Assembly (NCBI RefSeq): GCF_004339085.1
Contig: NZ_SMFX01000001.1
Location: 2,054,242 to 2,118,241 of the forward strand
Source of the DNA: Thiogranum longum
GTDB lineage: Bacteria > Pseudomonadota > Gammaproteobacteria > DSM-19610
Direction: 5' to 3'
DNA length: 64,000 nucleotides
Shown here: positions 17,347-28,065 of the stretch, in pieces
How the letters are laid out: every line of letters begins with the position of its first letter
Position numbering within the stretch: position 1 is the stretch's first letter
The notes under the pieces: generated by a model
The model's database searches: none
The model's input: the letters and a program-made list of their open reading frames with translations, nothing else
What the model was told of the DNA's origin: nothing
Made by a program: the position numbers and the translations under genes

Positions 17347-17694
17347 ATGACTGACAGACATAAATTATCGCTTGCCATAACCCTCGGCGCCCTGCTGCTG
17401 GGTGGTGCAGCGCACGCCTCTATCAACCCGGAACGCCTCTACCTGGCTGCAAACGGGCATATTCCCTGGCAATCACTGAGCAAGGAAGAACAGGAAGCGC
17501 TGCGGGATTACCGGGGTCGCTGGAATGACTTCGACACAGGCCGCCAGCAGCGCATTCGTGAAGGCGCCCGGCGTTATCAGCAGTTACCCCCGGAAAAACG
17601 CCGCAAGATCGAACAGAAACAGCACGAATACGAACAACTGTCCCCACAGGAGCGCCGCCGCCTGCGCAAGGAATACCAGCGCCAGCACAAATAG
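17347..17694 (+). CDS. DUF3106 family exported protein
   Basis: A 115-residue protein with a signal peptide (cleavage after GGAAHA) and a charged helical body. The body contains W-X2-L-S-X2-EQ-X-AL and repeated L-X-P-X-E-R/K-R motifs (LPPEKRRKIEQ, LSPQERRRLRKE) characteristic of DUF3106. Members commonly sit beside ECF sigma/anti-sigma pairs. The Arg/Glu-rich helices recall Spy/CpxP-like periplasmic sensors, but that comparison is inference. It starts 8 bp after the anti-sigma gene. Confidence 0.85.
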   Translation: MTDRHKLSLAITLGALLLGGAAHASINPERLYLAANGHIPWQSLSKEEQEALRDYRGRWNDFDTGRQQRIREGARRYQQLPPEKRRKIEQKQHEYEQLSPQERRRLRKEYQRQHK

Positions 17695-17772
17695 CCTCGC
17701 ACAACGATTCACAGCCCGGCGCCAACCCGGTACAATCGCCTGCCGTTTGACGTCAGAAAGCCGGTAGCCCCT

Positions 17773-18573
17773 ATGAATCCCATGCTGAACATTGCAGTAA
17801 CCGCCGCACGCAATGCCGGCGACATTATCGTCAAACACCTGAATCACCTTGACCGGCTGACCGTCACCAGCAAGGATCGCAACGATTACGTCTCTGAAGT
17901 GGACCGTCAGGCAGAAGACGAAATCATTGCGGTTATCCGCAAGTCCTTCCCCGGCCACGGCATACTGGCGGAAGAAAGTGGCCAGCATCCGGGCAAGGAC
18001 GAGTATCAATGGATTATTGACCCGCTCGACGGTACCACCAACTTCCTGCACAGCTTTCCGCAGTTTGCTGTTTCCATTGCGCTTCAGCACAAGGGGAAAC
18101 TTGAGCAGGCCGTGATCTACGACCCGATGCGCCAGGAACTGTTTACCGCAAGCCGTGGTGGTGGCGCCTTCCTGGACAACCGTCGCATTCGTGTCACTAA
18201 CCAGAAAGGTCTTGAAGGGGCGTTGCTCGGTACCGGTTTCCCCTACAAGGACATGCAGCACCTCGATGCCTATCTCGGCATGTTCCGCGCCATGATCACC
18301 GATGTCGCCGGTATTCGCCGACCAGGCTCAGCTGCGCTGGACCTCGCCTATGTAGCCGCCGGACGCTTCGATGGCTTCTGGGAAATCGGATTGAATCCCT
18401 GGGACATTGCTGCCGGGATTCTTCTGGTGCGTGAGGCTGGCGGCCTGATAGGTGACCTTGCCGGCGGTCACTCCCATCTTGAAAGCGGTAATATCGTTGC
18501 TGCTACACCAAAACTGTTCCCGGCCATGCTGAGAGAAATACGCCCTCACCTCACCGATGCGCTGAAAAGCTGA
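17773..18573 (+). CDS. suhB: Inositol-1-monophosphatase family protein
   Basis: A 266-residue Mg-dependent phosphatase; in enterobacteria SuhB also acts in Nus-dependent rRNA antitermination. Metal-binding motifs are GILAEESG (Glu), WIIDPLDGTTNFLH (Asp-X-Leu-Asp-Gly-Thr), and, near the C-terminus, WDIAAGILLVREAGG with the catalytic Asp. The RRPGSAALDLAYVAAGRFDGFWE segment is typical of the SuhB subgroup. The gene appears to stand alone, 78 bp after the DUF3106 gene. Confidence 0.95.
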   Translation: MNPMLNIAVTAARNAGDIIVKHLNHLDRLTVTSKDRNDYVSEVDRQAEDEIIAVIRKSFPGHGILAEESGQHPGKDEYQWIIDPLDGTTNFLHSFPQFAVSIALQHKGKLEQAVIYDPMRQELFTASRGGGAFLDNRRIRVTNQKGLEGALLGTGFPYKDMQHLDAYLGMFRAMITDVAGIRRPGSAALDLAYVAAGRFDGFWEIGLNPWDIAAGILLVREAGGLIGDLAGGHSHLESGNIVAATPKLFPAMLREIRPHLTDALKS

Positions 18574-18661
18574 ACCTGTCACAAAACCCGCCTGTCACCC
18601 CCGCAGGAAGTTCAAGAAGCCTGCTTTTTCGCCGCTACATTTTTCAGTGGCGACAGTGTTG

Positions 18662-18689
18662 TTGACCACTCATATAAGCACAATAAAAC
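18662..18689 (+). promoter_or_regulatory. Candidate sigma-70 promoter for the 69-aa gene
   Basis: TTGACC at 18662-18667, a 16-base spacer and TAAAAC at 18684-18689, ending 30 bp before the ATG of the small downstream gene. The -35 is a good match and the -10 is moderate. The rest of the 146-bp gap after suhB contains one imperfect hairpin (around 18636-18658) and nothing else recognisable. Confidence 0.35.
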
Positions 18690-18719
18690 TGTACAACAGG
18701 ATATCCACCAGATTCCCGC

Positions 18720-18929
18720 ATGATGAAAATTAGCGATAAAGCATTAAAGCTGATTGGGCGGAAACTGTTGAGCAGCATGGAAGCATCATCGGATCAGGAT
18801 AGCTCGACATCGACCCACGACAGCACACTGGCAGCCTACGAACGCGCGATGAGTCTCGAACCTGGAACGCGACCGGAGCCGAAAAAAGCGCAAGTTCTTC
18901 TCTTCCGGGACAACTCCCGGGATGATTAA
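18720..18929 (+). CDS. Small hypothetical protein (69 aa)
   Basis: A 69-residue hydrophilic protein starting at tandem ATG codons (18720, 18723). The Ser/Thr/Asp-rich middle (about residues 20-40) is probably disordered; it has no membrane segment or Cys. The frame is preceded by a candidate promoter. I do not recognise it, and it could be a lineage-specific gene. It is separated from the next gene by a 7-bp perfect inverted repeat (GTAAAGC...GCTTTAC, 18946-18969). Confidence 0.45.
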   Translation: MMKISDKALKLIGRKLLSSMEASSDQDSSTSTHDSTLAAYERAMSLEPGTRPEPKKAQVLLFRDNSRDD

Positions 18930-19029
18930 CCGCACGACGCACCCGTAAAGCACGAAACCAGGCTTTACCCCTCATCCTGATGTGTGATATACACACAGGG
19001 CATACATTAATATGTTTCGGGATGTGCGT

Positions 19030-19368
19030 ATGAAGCGAGCTGTACTGACTCTTTTGATTCCCCCGTTTGCCGCCTGCCGGTTTGGTTGCGCCGGTTGTTG
19101 CGCGGCCCCTATCGGAGTGTTCTGGCTGGCCAGTATTACCAGTATAATTTATGGCTTGCTGGGTGGCCCGACCAACCTGATGGGGCCCAGTATAAATACC
19201 ATACTTCTGGGCGTGGGAATGTGGGGCATCGCATCAGTCTGGACCGCCATTACGATACGTAGTGCGGGTGATGATAAATGCGAAAATCGCAGCAGCGCTG
19301 TGTGCAATAAAATCCTGCCGGACAACGACGAAAGCGACCCTTTCGACGAAGTCCGCAAGGCGCGCTAG
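19030..19368 (+). CDS. Small Cys-rich two-helix membrane protein
   Basis: A 112-residue protein with two predicted membrane helices (about residues 28-47 and 56-78). The N-terminal motif CRFGCAGCCAAP contains four cysteines in eleven residues, spaced like a metal or redox site at the membrane edge, and two further Cys lie in the C-terminal tail. I believe similar conserved hypotheticals occur in sulfur-oxidising gammaproteobacteria, but cannot confirm it. ATG 19030 matches that N-terminus better than the ATG at 19012. A TGTGT-GATAT-ACACA palindrome lies upstream near 18981. Confidence 0.6.
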   Translation: MKRAVLTLLIPPFAACRFGCAGCCAAPIGVFWLASITSIIYGLLGGPTNLMGPSINTILLGVGMWGIASVWTAITIRSAGDDKCENRSSAVCNKILPDNDESDPFDEVRKAR

Positions 19369-19392
19369 GCCAACTGCCGGAACGAACCTGCT

Positions 19393-20331
19393 TCAGGGCC
19401 GGTCGTCGACCTCTTCCGCACCTTCTTTCTGCACCGGCATCAGGTCGGCCTTGCTGATGCCCAGCGCCAGTGCTGTCGAGCCGGCAACAAATATCGATGA
19501 ATAGGTACCGATAAACACACCCACAATCAGTGCCAGTGCAAAGGCGTGGATGATTTCCCCGCCCAGGAAGAACAGTGCCAACAGCACCAGCAGGGTGGTC
19601 AGCGATGTCATCAGGGTCCGGGAAAGCGTCTGGTTGATCGAGGCATTCATGATGCTGACCGGCGTTCCCTTGCGCATGCGGCGGAAATTTTCGCGTATAC
19701 GATCAAACACAACGATCGTGTCATTCAACGAGTAACCGATCACCGCCAGCAATGCCGCCAGTACGGTCAGGTCAAATTCAACCTGTGCCAGCGAGAATAC
19801 GCCGAGCGTGATAATCACATCGTGCACCAACGCGGCCACTGCACCGAGAGAAAACCGGTATTCAAACCGCAGCGTGACATAAATCAGGATACCGATCAGC
19901 GCATAGAGCATGGCCAGGCCGCCCTGCTCGGTCAGTTCCTCCCCGACCTGTGGCCCCACAAATTCGACACGGCGCTTCTCCACGGCAGGATCAGCAGCCT
20001 GCAAGGCTGATAACACTTCGTCGCTCAGCTCAGCGCGATTGCGTCCCTCCTGTGGTGCAATCCGGATCAGCACATCGCGTGAAGTTCCGAAGTGTTGCAC
20101 CTGCGCATCGGGGTGGCCGGCATCGGCAAGCACCTGGCGTAACTCGGCAAGATCAGCCGTATCCGGGTAGGCGACCTCGATAATGGTGCCACCGGTAAAG
20201 TCGATACCAAAATTCAGCCCACGCACAATAAGTGAGGCAAACGCAATCACGATCAACAAGGTCGAAAATGCCATGGCAATCTTTCGCTTGCCCATGAAGT
20301 CGATTTCTGTCGCTTTACCGAGGATTCGCAT
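19393..20331 (-). CDS. secF: Protein translocase subunit SecF
   Basis: A 312-residue inner-membrane RND-type subunit that, with SecD, uses the proton gradient to complete protein translocation through SecYEG. It has six predicted membrane segments, the N-terminal GLNFGIDFTGGTIIEV typical of SecF, and IGYSLNDTIVVFDRIRE in the TM4 region. It lies 18 bp downstream of secD in a five-gene minus-strand run queA-tgt-yajC-secD-secF, the standard gammaproteobacterial order. The C-terminus is slightly extended and acidic. Confidence 0.97.
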   Translation of the reverse strand: MRILGKATEIDFMGKRKIAMAFSTLLIVIAFASLIVRGLNFGIDFTGGTIIEVAYPDTADLAELRQVLADAGHPDAQVQHFGTSRDVLIRIAPQEGRNRAELSDEVLSALQAADPAVEKRRVEFVGPQVGEELTEQGGLAMLYALIGILIYVTLRFEYRFSLGAVAALVHDVIITLGVFSLAQVEFDLTVLAALLAVIGYSLNDTIVVFDRIRENFRRMRKGTPVSIMNASINQTLSRTLMTSLTTLLVLLALFFLGGEIIHAFALALIVGVFIGTYSSIFVAGSTALALGISKADLMPVQKEGAEEVDDRP

Positions 20332-20349
20332 GACTGTATTCCTTTGAAA

Positions 20350-22200
20350 TCAGATCGGCAGCCGCTGAAGACGACGGCCCCCGTAGGCAAGGTTGATGAC
20401 CGCACGTGTTCCCATAATGGCGGTGAACATTGACGTCAGGATACCGATGGACAATGTCACCGCAAAGCCCTTGACCGGACCGCTGCCAAAACTGAACAGT
20501 ACGATCGCGGCAATCAGGGTGGTCACGTTGGCATCTGCAATGGTGGAAAATGCTTTCGCATAACCGGCATGAATACTGGCCTGCGGTGTATTGCCATTGC
20601 GCAGCTCTTCGCGGATACGCTCGAAGATAAGTACGTTGGCGTCAACCGCCATACCCACCGTCAATACGATACCGGCAATACCCGGCATGGTCAGGGTGGC
20701 CTGCAGCATGGAAAGTATGGCAATAATAAGCACCAGATTCATCGCCAGTGCCAGGTCGGCCACCAGGCCGAACACCTTGTAGTACACCGCCATGAACACC
20801 AGTACCAGGACAAAACCGATCACAACAGAGGTGAAACCCTGTTTGATATTATCCGCACCCAGGCTTGGGCCAATGGTGCGCTCTTCGATAATGCGGATAG
20901 GTGCAGCCAGCGCGCCGGAACGCAGCAACAATGCCAGTTCATGGGCTTCCTGCGGACTGTCCAGCCCGGTGGTCTGGAAACGTTTGCTGAACACATCGCG
21001 AATGGTTGCAATACTGATGATTTCCTCGACCTTGCGATTGACCACTTCAGGATTGCCATCAACCATGCGCGTGGTCGACTTGTTCTCGATAAACACCACT
21101 GCCATCGGCTTGCCGACATTGGCCTTGGTGAACTCGAGCATCTTGCGTGCACCCTTGCCATCCAGCGTCACCGTCACCTGTGGCTGGCCTCCCTGGCTGT
21201 CAAAGCCGGAACGCGCATTGATGATCTGGTCACCCGTCACAATGATACGATTCTTCAGCAGGTGATACCGCCCGTCACGATCCTTGTATAACTTCGAACC
21301 GGCCGGTACCTTGCCGTTTATGGCGTCTTCCACATCGTGCTCGGTATCAACTGCCCGGTATTCCAGGGTTGCCGTAGCGCCGATAATACGCTTTGCCGCA
21401 ACGGTATCCTGGACACCCGGCAACTGGACAACCACACGCCGGTCACCCTGCTGCTGAATAACCGGTTCTGCGACACCCAGTTCATTCACGCGATTTCGCA
21501 AGGTAGTGATATTCTGCTGCAAGGCCAGCTTGCGTATTTCCCTTACCTCGCTTTCACTGACCCGGATCTCAAGCGCAAAAGCCTTGCCATCATTGACATC
21601 CTTCAATTCGAGATCACTGAACTCGCCATGGATCAACTCGCGCCCTTTCTCGCGGTCTTCCGCAGAACGGAATTTGACCTGCAACACTTCAGCCTGCGGA
21701 CGAATGCTGAGATAACGAATTTTATCCTTGCGCAGCAGTGTACGCAGGTCAGAACTGTAACGTTCCAGTGCCTTCTGCAAGGCAGCATCCATGTCAACTT
21801 CCATCAGGAAGTGCACGCCACCACGTAAATCCAGGCCAAGGTACATGGGTTGCGCATTGATCGCCTGCAGCCAGGCCGGTGTGGACGGTGCAAGGTTCAG
21901 TGCCACAGCATAATCCGGTCCCAGCACGTCCTTGATCTGGTCAGCAGCCGCCAGTTGTTCTTCTGTGTTGCCAAACCGGACCAGCAAACGTCGCTTGTCG
22001 AATTCAATCGACTTGACCGGAATTTTTTTCTCTGACAAACGGGCCTCGATCTGCCCCTTGACGGTATCGCTGAGTTCACCGCGCATGGCAGACACCTGTA
22101 CCGCAGGGTCCGCCTCGTAAAGATTTGGCAAGGCATACAGGAAGCCAAAGATCATCACGACGACAATCAGAATATATTTCCAGGCCGGGTATTGATTCAT
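20350..22200 (-). CDS. secD: Protein translocase subunit SecD
   Basis: A 616-residue partner of SecF. TM1 near the N-terminus (YILIVVVMIFGFLYALPN) is followed by a large periplasmic P1 domain. The signature GLDLRGGVHFLMEVD occurs near residue 121, and the C-terminal membrane domain has GMAVDANVLIFERIREEL in TM4, with the proton-pathway Asp. Length is normal for the family. It is 31 bp downstream of yajC. Confidence 0.97.
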   Translation of the reverse strand: MNQYPAWKYILIVVVMIFGFLYALPNLYEADPAVQVSAMRGELSDTVKGQIEARLSEKKIPVKSIEFDKRRLLVRFGNTEEQLAAADQIKDVLGPDYAVALNLAPSTPAWLQAINAQPMYLGLDLRGGVHFLMEVDMDAALQKALERYSSDLRTLLRKDKIRYLSIRPQAEVLQVKFRSAEDREKGRELIHGEFSDLELKDVNDGKAFALEIRVSESEVREIRKLALQQNITTLRNRVNELGVAEPVIQQQGDRRVVVQLPGVQDTVAAKRIIGATATLEYRAVDTEHDVEDAINGKVPAGSKLYKDRDGRYHLLKNRIIVTGDQIINARSGFDSQGGQPQVTVTLDGKGARKMLEFTKANVGKPMAVVFIENKSTTRMVDGNPEVVNRKVEEIISIATIRDVFSKRFQTTGLDSPQEAHELALLLRSGALAAPIRIIEERTIGPSLGADNIKQGFTSVVIGFVLVLVFMAVYYKVFGLVADLALAMNLVLIIAILSMLQATLTMPGIAGIVLTVGMAVDANVLIFERIREELRNGNTPQASIHAGYAKAFSTIADANVTTLIAAIVLFSFGSGPVKGFAVTLSIGILTSMFTAIMGTRAVINLAYGGRRLQRLPI

Positions 22201-22231
22201 GTCGGGAACAAACCTTGTTTTAGGGTTGGTA

Positions 22232-22558
22232 TCAGGAAGCCTTGGCCGTGCCCTTGGGCATCAGACTGGCGATAGCCTGGCGTTGCACCTTGACCTCGAC
22301 ATTATCTGCGATCTTCAGGGTAACGAAATTATCATCCGCCTGGGTGATACGCCCAAGCAAGCCGCCGTTGGTGACGACTTCATCACCCTTGGCTAGCGCC
22401 TGAACCATGGCCTTGTGCTCTTTGGCGCGTTTGGTCTGGGGACGAATCAACAGAAAGTAGAACACGACGAAAATCAGCAGCAGGGGCAAAAACTGCATAA
22501 TCGGATCGGCCTGCTGTGCCGGGGCGGCGGCCAGTGCATCGCTGATGAAAAAGCTCAT
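22232..22558 (-). CDS. yajC: Sec translocon accessory protein YajC
   Basis: A 108-residue protein with one membrane segment (about residues 24-42: LPLLLIFVVFYFLLIRPQ) and the hallmark RPQTKRAKEH followed by GDEVVTNGGLLGRI. It associates with SecDF in the inner membrane. It sits between tgt and secD, the usual position. The N-terminal MSFFISDALAAAP matches family starts. Confidence 0.96.
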   Translation of the reverse strand: MSFFISDALAAAPAQQADPIMQFLPLLLIFVVFYFLLIRPQTKRAKEHKAMVQALAKGDEVVTNGGLLGRITQADDNFVTLKIADNVEVKVQRQAIASLMPKGTAKAS

Positions 22559-22651
22559 AGGTGTATTCCTGTATTCTGTTGATAAGTCGTCGGTTCAGGA
22601 CCGCCGGTTCTGCAGGCCTCTCCTGCGAATCCGGCAAATTCAAGCGCGCTA

Positions 22652-24824
<2,173 letters not shown>

Positions 24825-24851
24825 GGCGCGGCATGTTACCACAGCGCTTGC

Positions 24852-24879
24852 TTGCGGCAGGCGCAGGAATCCTTATACT
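24852..24879 (+). promoter_or_regulatory. Sigma-70 promoter of tRNA-Leu
   Basis: TTGCGG (24852-24857), a 16-base spacer and TATACT (24874-24879). The -10 ends 11 bp before the mature tRNA 5' end and is followed by a GC-only stretch (GGCGCGCC), the stringent-type discriminator common in stable-RNA promoters. Confidence 0.65.
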
Positions 24880-24890
24880 GGCGCGCCTGT

Positions 24891-24977
24891 GCCGGGGTGG
24901 CGGAACTGGTAGACGCGCCGGATTCAAAATCCGGTTCCTTCACGGGAGTGTGGGTTCGATTCCCACCCTCGGCACCA
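24891..24977 (+). tRNA. tRNA-Leu (anticodon CAA)
   Basis: The 7-bp acceptor stem GCCGGGG/CCTCGGC (one G-U pair) is followed by an encoded CCA. The D-arm has TGGTAGAC. The anticodon stem CCGGA/TCCGG encloses the loop TTCAAAA with CAA at 24925-24927. A long class II variable arm and the T-loop GGTTCGATTCC follow. It reads UUG leucine codons. It stands alone, 24 bp upstream of the glgP start, and may share a primary transcript with glgP. Confidence 0.97.
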
Positions 24978-25001
24978 TTATCAAATTTACCTGGAGACAG
25001 C

Positions 25002-27560
25002 ATGTCCGGAACCCGTTTTGCCCTTGAAGTCCAGCCCGAGCTTCCGGAAAACCTGGCGCGCCTTCGCGAGCTGGCCAATGACCTGTTATACAGTTGGGAC
25101 CGGGGGGTGCGCTCCCTGTTTTTCCGGCTCGACCCGGCACTCTGGGAGAGTTGCGGGCATAACCCGAAAGTTTTCCTGCGCCGTGTCTCGCAGCAACGCA
25201 TCAACGAAGCCGCCGAAGACCGCATCTACGTCGAAGCCTATAACCGCGTATTGTCGACCTATGACACCTATCTCAATGAACATCAGCGCAAGAGCATCGA
25301 TGAATACCTGAATCCCAAAAACGACCTGGTTGCCTACTTCTGCGCCGAGTTTGGCCTGCACGAAAGCCTGCCTATCTACTCCGGTGGCCTGGGTATTCTT
25401 GCCGGTGATCACTGCAAGGCCGCCAGTGACCTGGGCATTCCGTTTGTGGCCGTCGGCTTGCTTTATCGTCAGGGCTACTTCATCCAGACTATCGATGAAC
25501 ACGGCAACCAGATTGCACATTACAAGACAACTGAATTCGACCAACTCCCGTTGACACCCGCCTGTAACGAAAACGGTGAGGAATTGCACGTTGTTGTGGA
25601 TTTCCCGGGTCGCCCGGTGCAACTGAAGATCTGGCAGGCGCGTGCCGGGCATATCAAACTGTACCTGCTGGACAGTGACCTGCCGAAAAACAGTGAAGCT
25701 GATCGCGCCATTACCTACCAGCTCTACGGTGGAGACATCAACACCCGCATCCAGCAGGAAATCGTGCTGGGTATCGGTGGTGTGCGCGCCCTGCGTGCGC
25801 TGGGACTGGAACCGTCAGCGTGGCACATCAATGAAGGTCACGCGGCATTCCAGGTGCTGGAGCGATGCCGTGAGCTGGTGGCTTCCGGGCTCGATTTTTC
25901 CAGCGCCATAGAACAGGTTGCAGGCGCCACAGTATTTACAACACACACCCCGGTTCCTGCCGGCCATGACATTTTCGATCACAGCCTGATTTCCAGCTAT
26001 TTCAGTGATTATATCGAACAGCTCGGCCTGTCCATGGAAGATTTTCTGCAACTCGGCACCAGTCCGTCGAACCAGGGTGGTTTCAACCAGACTGTGCTGG
26101 CACTGCACGGCTCGCGCTTCCATAACGGTGTGAGTAAAATTCACGGTGAGGTTGCTTCACAAATGGAGGGCTATGTCTGGCCCCAGATACCCTACCGCGA
26201 AAACCCGATGCGTCATGTCACCAACGGGGTACATGTACAGACCTTCCTCGCCCACGAGTGGAGTAACCTGTATGACATGCGTTTTGGCATGGAATGGCGA
26301 AATGAATTGCTTAACGAGGAATACTGGGATCGCATTGATGAAATCCCGGATCACAGTTTCTGGAGCCTGCGTCAGTCGCTCAAATCGGAACTCCTCAACC
26401 AGGTACGCCGGCGCGTGGTATTGCAATGTCGCCGCAACCGCTGCGGTGAAGCACACATCGATCGCATCACCAAACTGCTCAGCCCGCACGAATCCGATAT
26501 TCTGACCATCGGTTTTGCGCGTCGTTTCGCCACCTACAAACGCGCCACCTTGTTGTTCTCCGATCCGGAACGACTGGCACGTCTGCTCAATGACCCCAGG
26601 CGCCCGGTCATGCTGGTTTTTGCCGGCAAGGCGCACCCCAGTGACCTGCCCGGCCAGCAATTAATCCAGGTGATTCATGAATTTTCCCGGCGGCCGGAGT
26701 TTGTCGGCAAGATCCTGTTGCTGGAAGGCTATGATCTGTCACTGGCGCGCCGTCTGGTGTCGGGTGTCGATGTCTGGCTGAACACACCGGAATACCCGAT
26801 GGAAGCCAGCGGCACGTCCGGCCAGAAAGCCGGCCTCAACGGCGTGATCAACCTGAGCGTACTGGATGGCTGGTGGGGCGAAGGCTATAACGGCGAAAAC
26901 GGCTGGGCGATCACTTCGCATGACGAACACTACGATGCCGCTTTCCGTAACCAGGAAGAAGCCAACGAGTTGCTGGATATCCTCGAACACCAGGTCATCC
27001 CGCTGTACTACGACCGTAACGGCCACGGTTTCTCGGAAGGCTGGGTGCGTATGTCCAAGAACTCCATGAAATCCGCCCTTCCGCAGTTCAACTCACAGCG
27101 TATGGTAATGGATTACATCAAGGGGTTTTACAGTCCTGCCACCAGACAGGGGCGCGCGCTGGCAAAGAACCGTTCGCGTGGCGCAAGGGAACTGGCGGCC
27201 TGGAAGGACAGGATTAGTCAGCTTTGGTCGTCGGTATCGCTACGACGTATTGATCATTCACCGCGTGCCGTGAAGGCCGGCGAGCGTTTCCGTATCGAGG
27301 TTGCCGCCCAACTGGGGAAACTTACACCCGACGACGTACGACTCGAATGTCTTATTGGCAAGGAAGACGAACACCATGAATTTGTCGCAACAGAATATTT
27401 TGGTTTCACGGCTGAAGGGCAAATGGATAGCGGAGAAACACGCTTCATACTCGATCTTGAACCACCGCTGCCAGGCCTGCAGCACTTCCAGATCCGGATC
27501 TATCCGTGCCATCCGTTACTGAGCCACCGTTTTGAAACCGGCCGCATGATCTGGCTATAG
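25002..27560 (+). CDS. glgP: Alpha-glucan (glycogen/maltodextrin) phosphorylase
   Basis: A GT35 phosphorylase releasing glucose-1-phosphate from alpha-1,4-glucans. It has 852 residues in the alpha-glucan-phosphorylase subfamily with an N-terminal DUF3417 domain ([16 protein letters not shown]...LWESCGHNP). The pyridoxal-phosphate and active-site region is [20 protein letters not shown], followed by [19 protein letters not shown] 25002 follows a CTGGAG ribosome site; the frame is open farther upstream through the tRNA gene, which is meaningless. It opens the glycogen locus but is convergent with the malQ-side genes. Confidence 0.95.
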   Translation: MSGTRFALEVQPELPENLARLRELANDLLYSWDRGVRSLFFRLDPALWESCGHNPKVFLRRVSQQRINEAAEDRIYVEAYNRVLSTYDTYLNEHQRKSIDEYLNPKNDLVAYFCAEFGLHESLPIYSGGLGILAGDHCKAASDLGIPFVAVGLLYRQGYFIQTIDEHGNQIAHYKTTEFDQLPLTPACNENGEELHVVVDFPGRPVQLKIWQARAGHIKLYLLDSDLPKNSEADRAITYQLYGGDINTRIQQEIVLGIGGVRALRALGLEPSAWHINEGHAAFQVLERCRELVASGLDFSSAIEQVAGATVFTTHTPVPAGHDIFDHSLISSYFSDYIEQLGLSMEDFLQLGTSPSNQGGFNQTVLALHGSRFHNGVSKIHGEVASQMEGYVWPQIPYRENPMRHVTNGVHVQTFLAHEWSNLYDMRFGMEWRNELLNEEYWDRIDEIPDHSFWSLRQSLKSELLNQVRRRVVLQCRRNRCGEAHIDRITKLLSPHESDILTIGFARRFATYKRATLLFSDPERLARLLNDPRRPVMLVFAGKAHPSDLPGQQLIQVIHEFSRRPEFVGKILLLEGYDLSLARRLVSGVDVWLNTPEYPMEASGTSGQKAGLNGVINLSVLDGWWGEGYNGENGWAITSHDEHYDAAFRNQEEANELLDILEHQVIPLYYDRNGHGFSEGWVRMSKNSMKSALPQFNSQRMVMDYIKGFYSPATRQGRALAKNRSRGARELAAWKDRISQLWSSVSLRRIDHSPRAVKAGERFRIEVAAQLGKLTPDDVRLECLIGKEDEHHEFVATEYFGFTAEGQMDSGETRFILDLEPPLPGLQHFQIRIYPCHPLLSHRFETGRMIWL

Positions 27561-27594
27561 CCTGTTAGCTGGTCAAACAGGCACCACCGGCCAT

Positions 27595-27960
27595 TCAGGG
27601 TGCCGGGGCGAGTTTGTCCCGGACTTTCCTGAGTGCCTCGTCATTTTCACAAAAATCGGACTCGTCACCCATACCTTCGTTCAACAACCTGTCACAGTCT
27701 TCTGTACTGGAACATTCGGAACAGCGTTTTATCTGGTCGCGAATGCTCAGGACAGATTGCGCATGCAAATAGGCGTCCTGATCAATGTGATGGATACCCA
27801 GCATCCTGGCCAGACGCAGTTTTGACAGCTGCCTGGCGATAGCCTGCCGGTAACGCTGGCCGACTTGCAGATTACGGGTAATGGCCAGCGCCAGAAGCGC
27901 GACAAAGGCTACTGATAATACTGTAAAAAGACCTGCGATGATGAGGCTAAACAGATTCAT
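27595..27960 (-). CDS. Small membrane protein with DUF6455-like Cys motif
   Basis: A 121-residue protein: one N-terminal membrane segment (residues 2-27) and a cytosolic domain. That domain has RCSECSSTEDCDRLL and a later Cys (DFCENDEALRKV), a pattern resembling DUF6455 proteins, whose function is unknown. The ATG at 27960 is preferred over a TTG at 27972. It is the last gene of the minus-strand glgC-GH57-malQ run, 105 bp after malQ, and converges on glgP with a 34-bp gap. Confidence 0.65.
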   Translation of the reverse strand: MNLFSLIIAGLFTVLSVAFVALLALAITRNLQVGQRYRQAIARQLSKLRLARMLGIHHIDQDAYLHAQSVLSIRDQIKRCSECSSTEDCDRLLNEGMGDESDFCENDEALRKVRDKLAPAP

Positions 27961-28065
27961 GAATTCCGCCAATAACAGCTTTACTTGATTGTATATGTCG
28001 GCATGAAAACAGAATTCTTCGCGTCTTTATATGACCTTTATCAAGAAACCCGCCGAGAATTACTA

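Noticed and set aside
27561-27594. Bidirectional terminator between glgP and the DUF6455-like gene
   Set aside because: Inverted repeats are present (CCTGTT/AACAGG) but loops are large and no T-tract follows on either strand.
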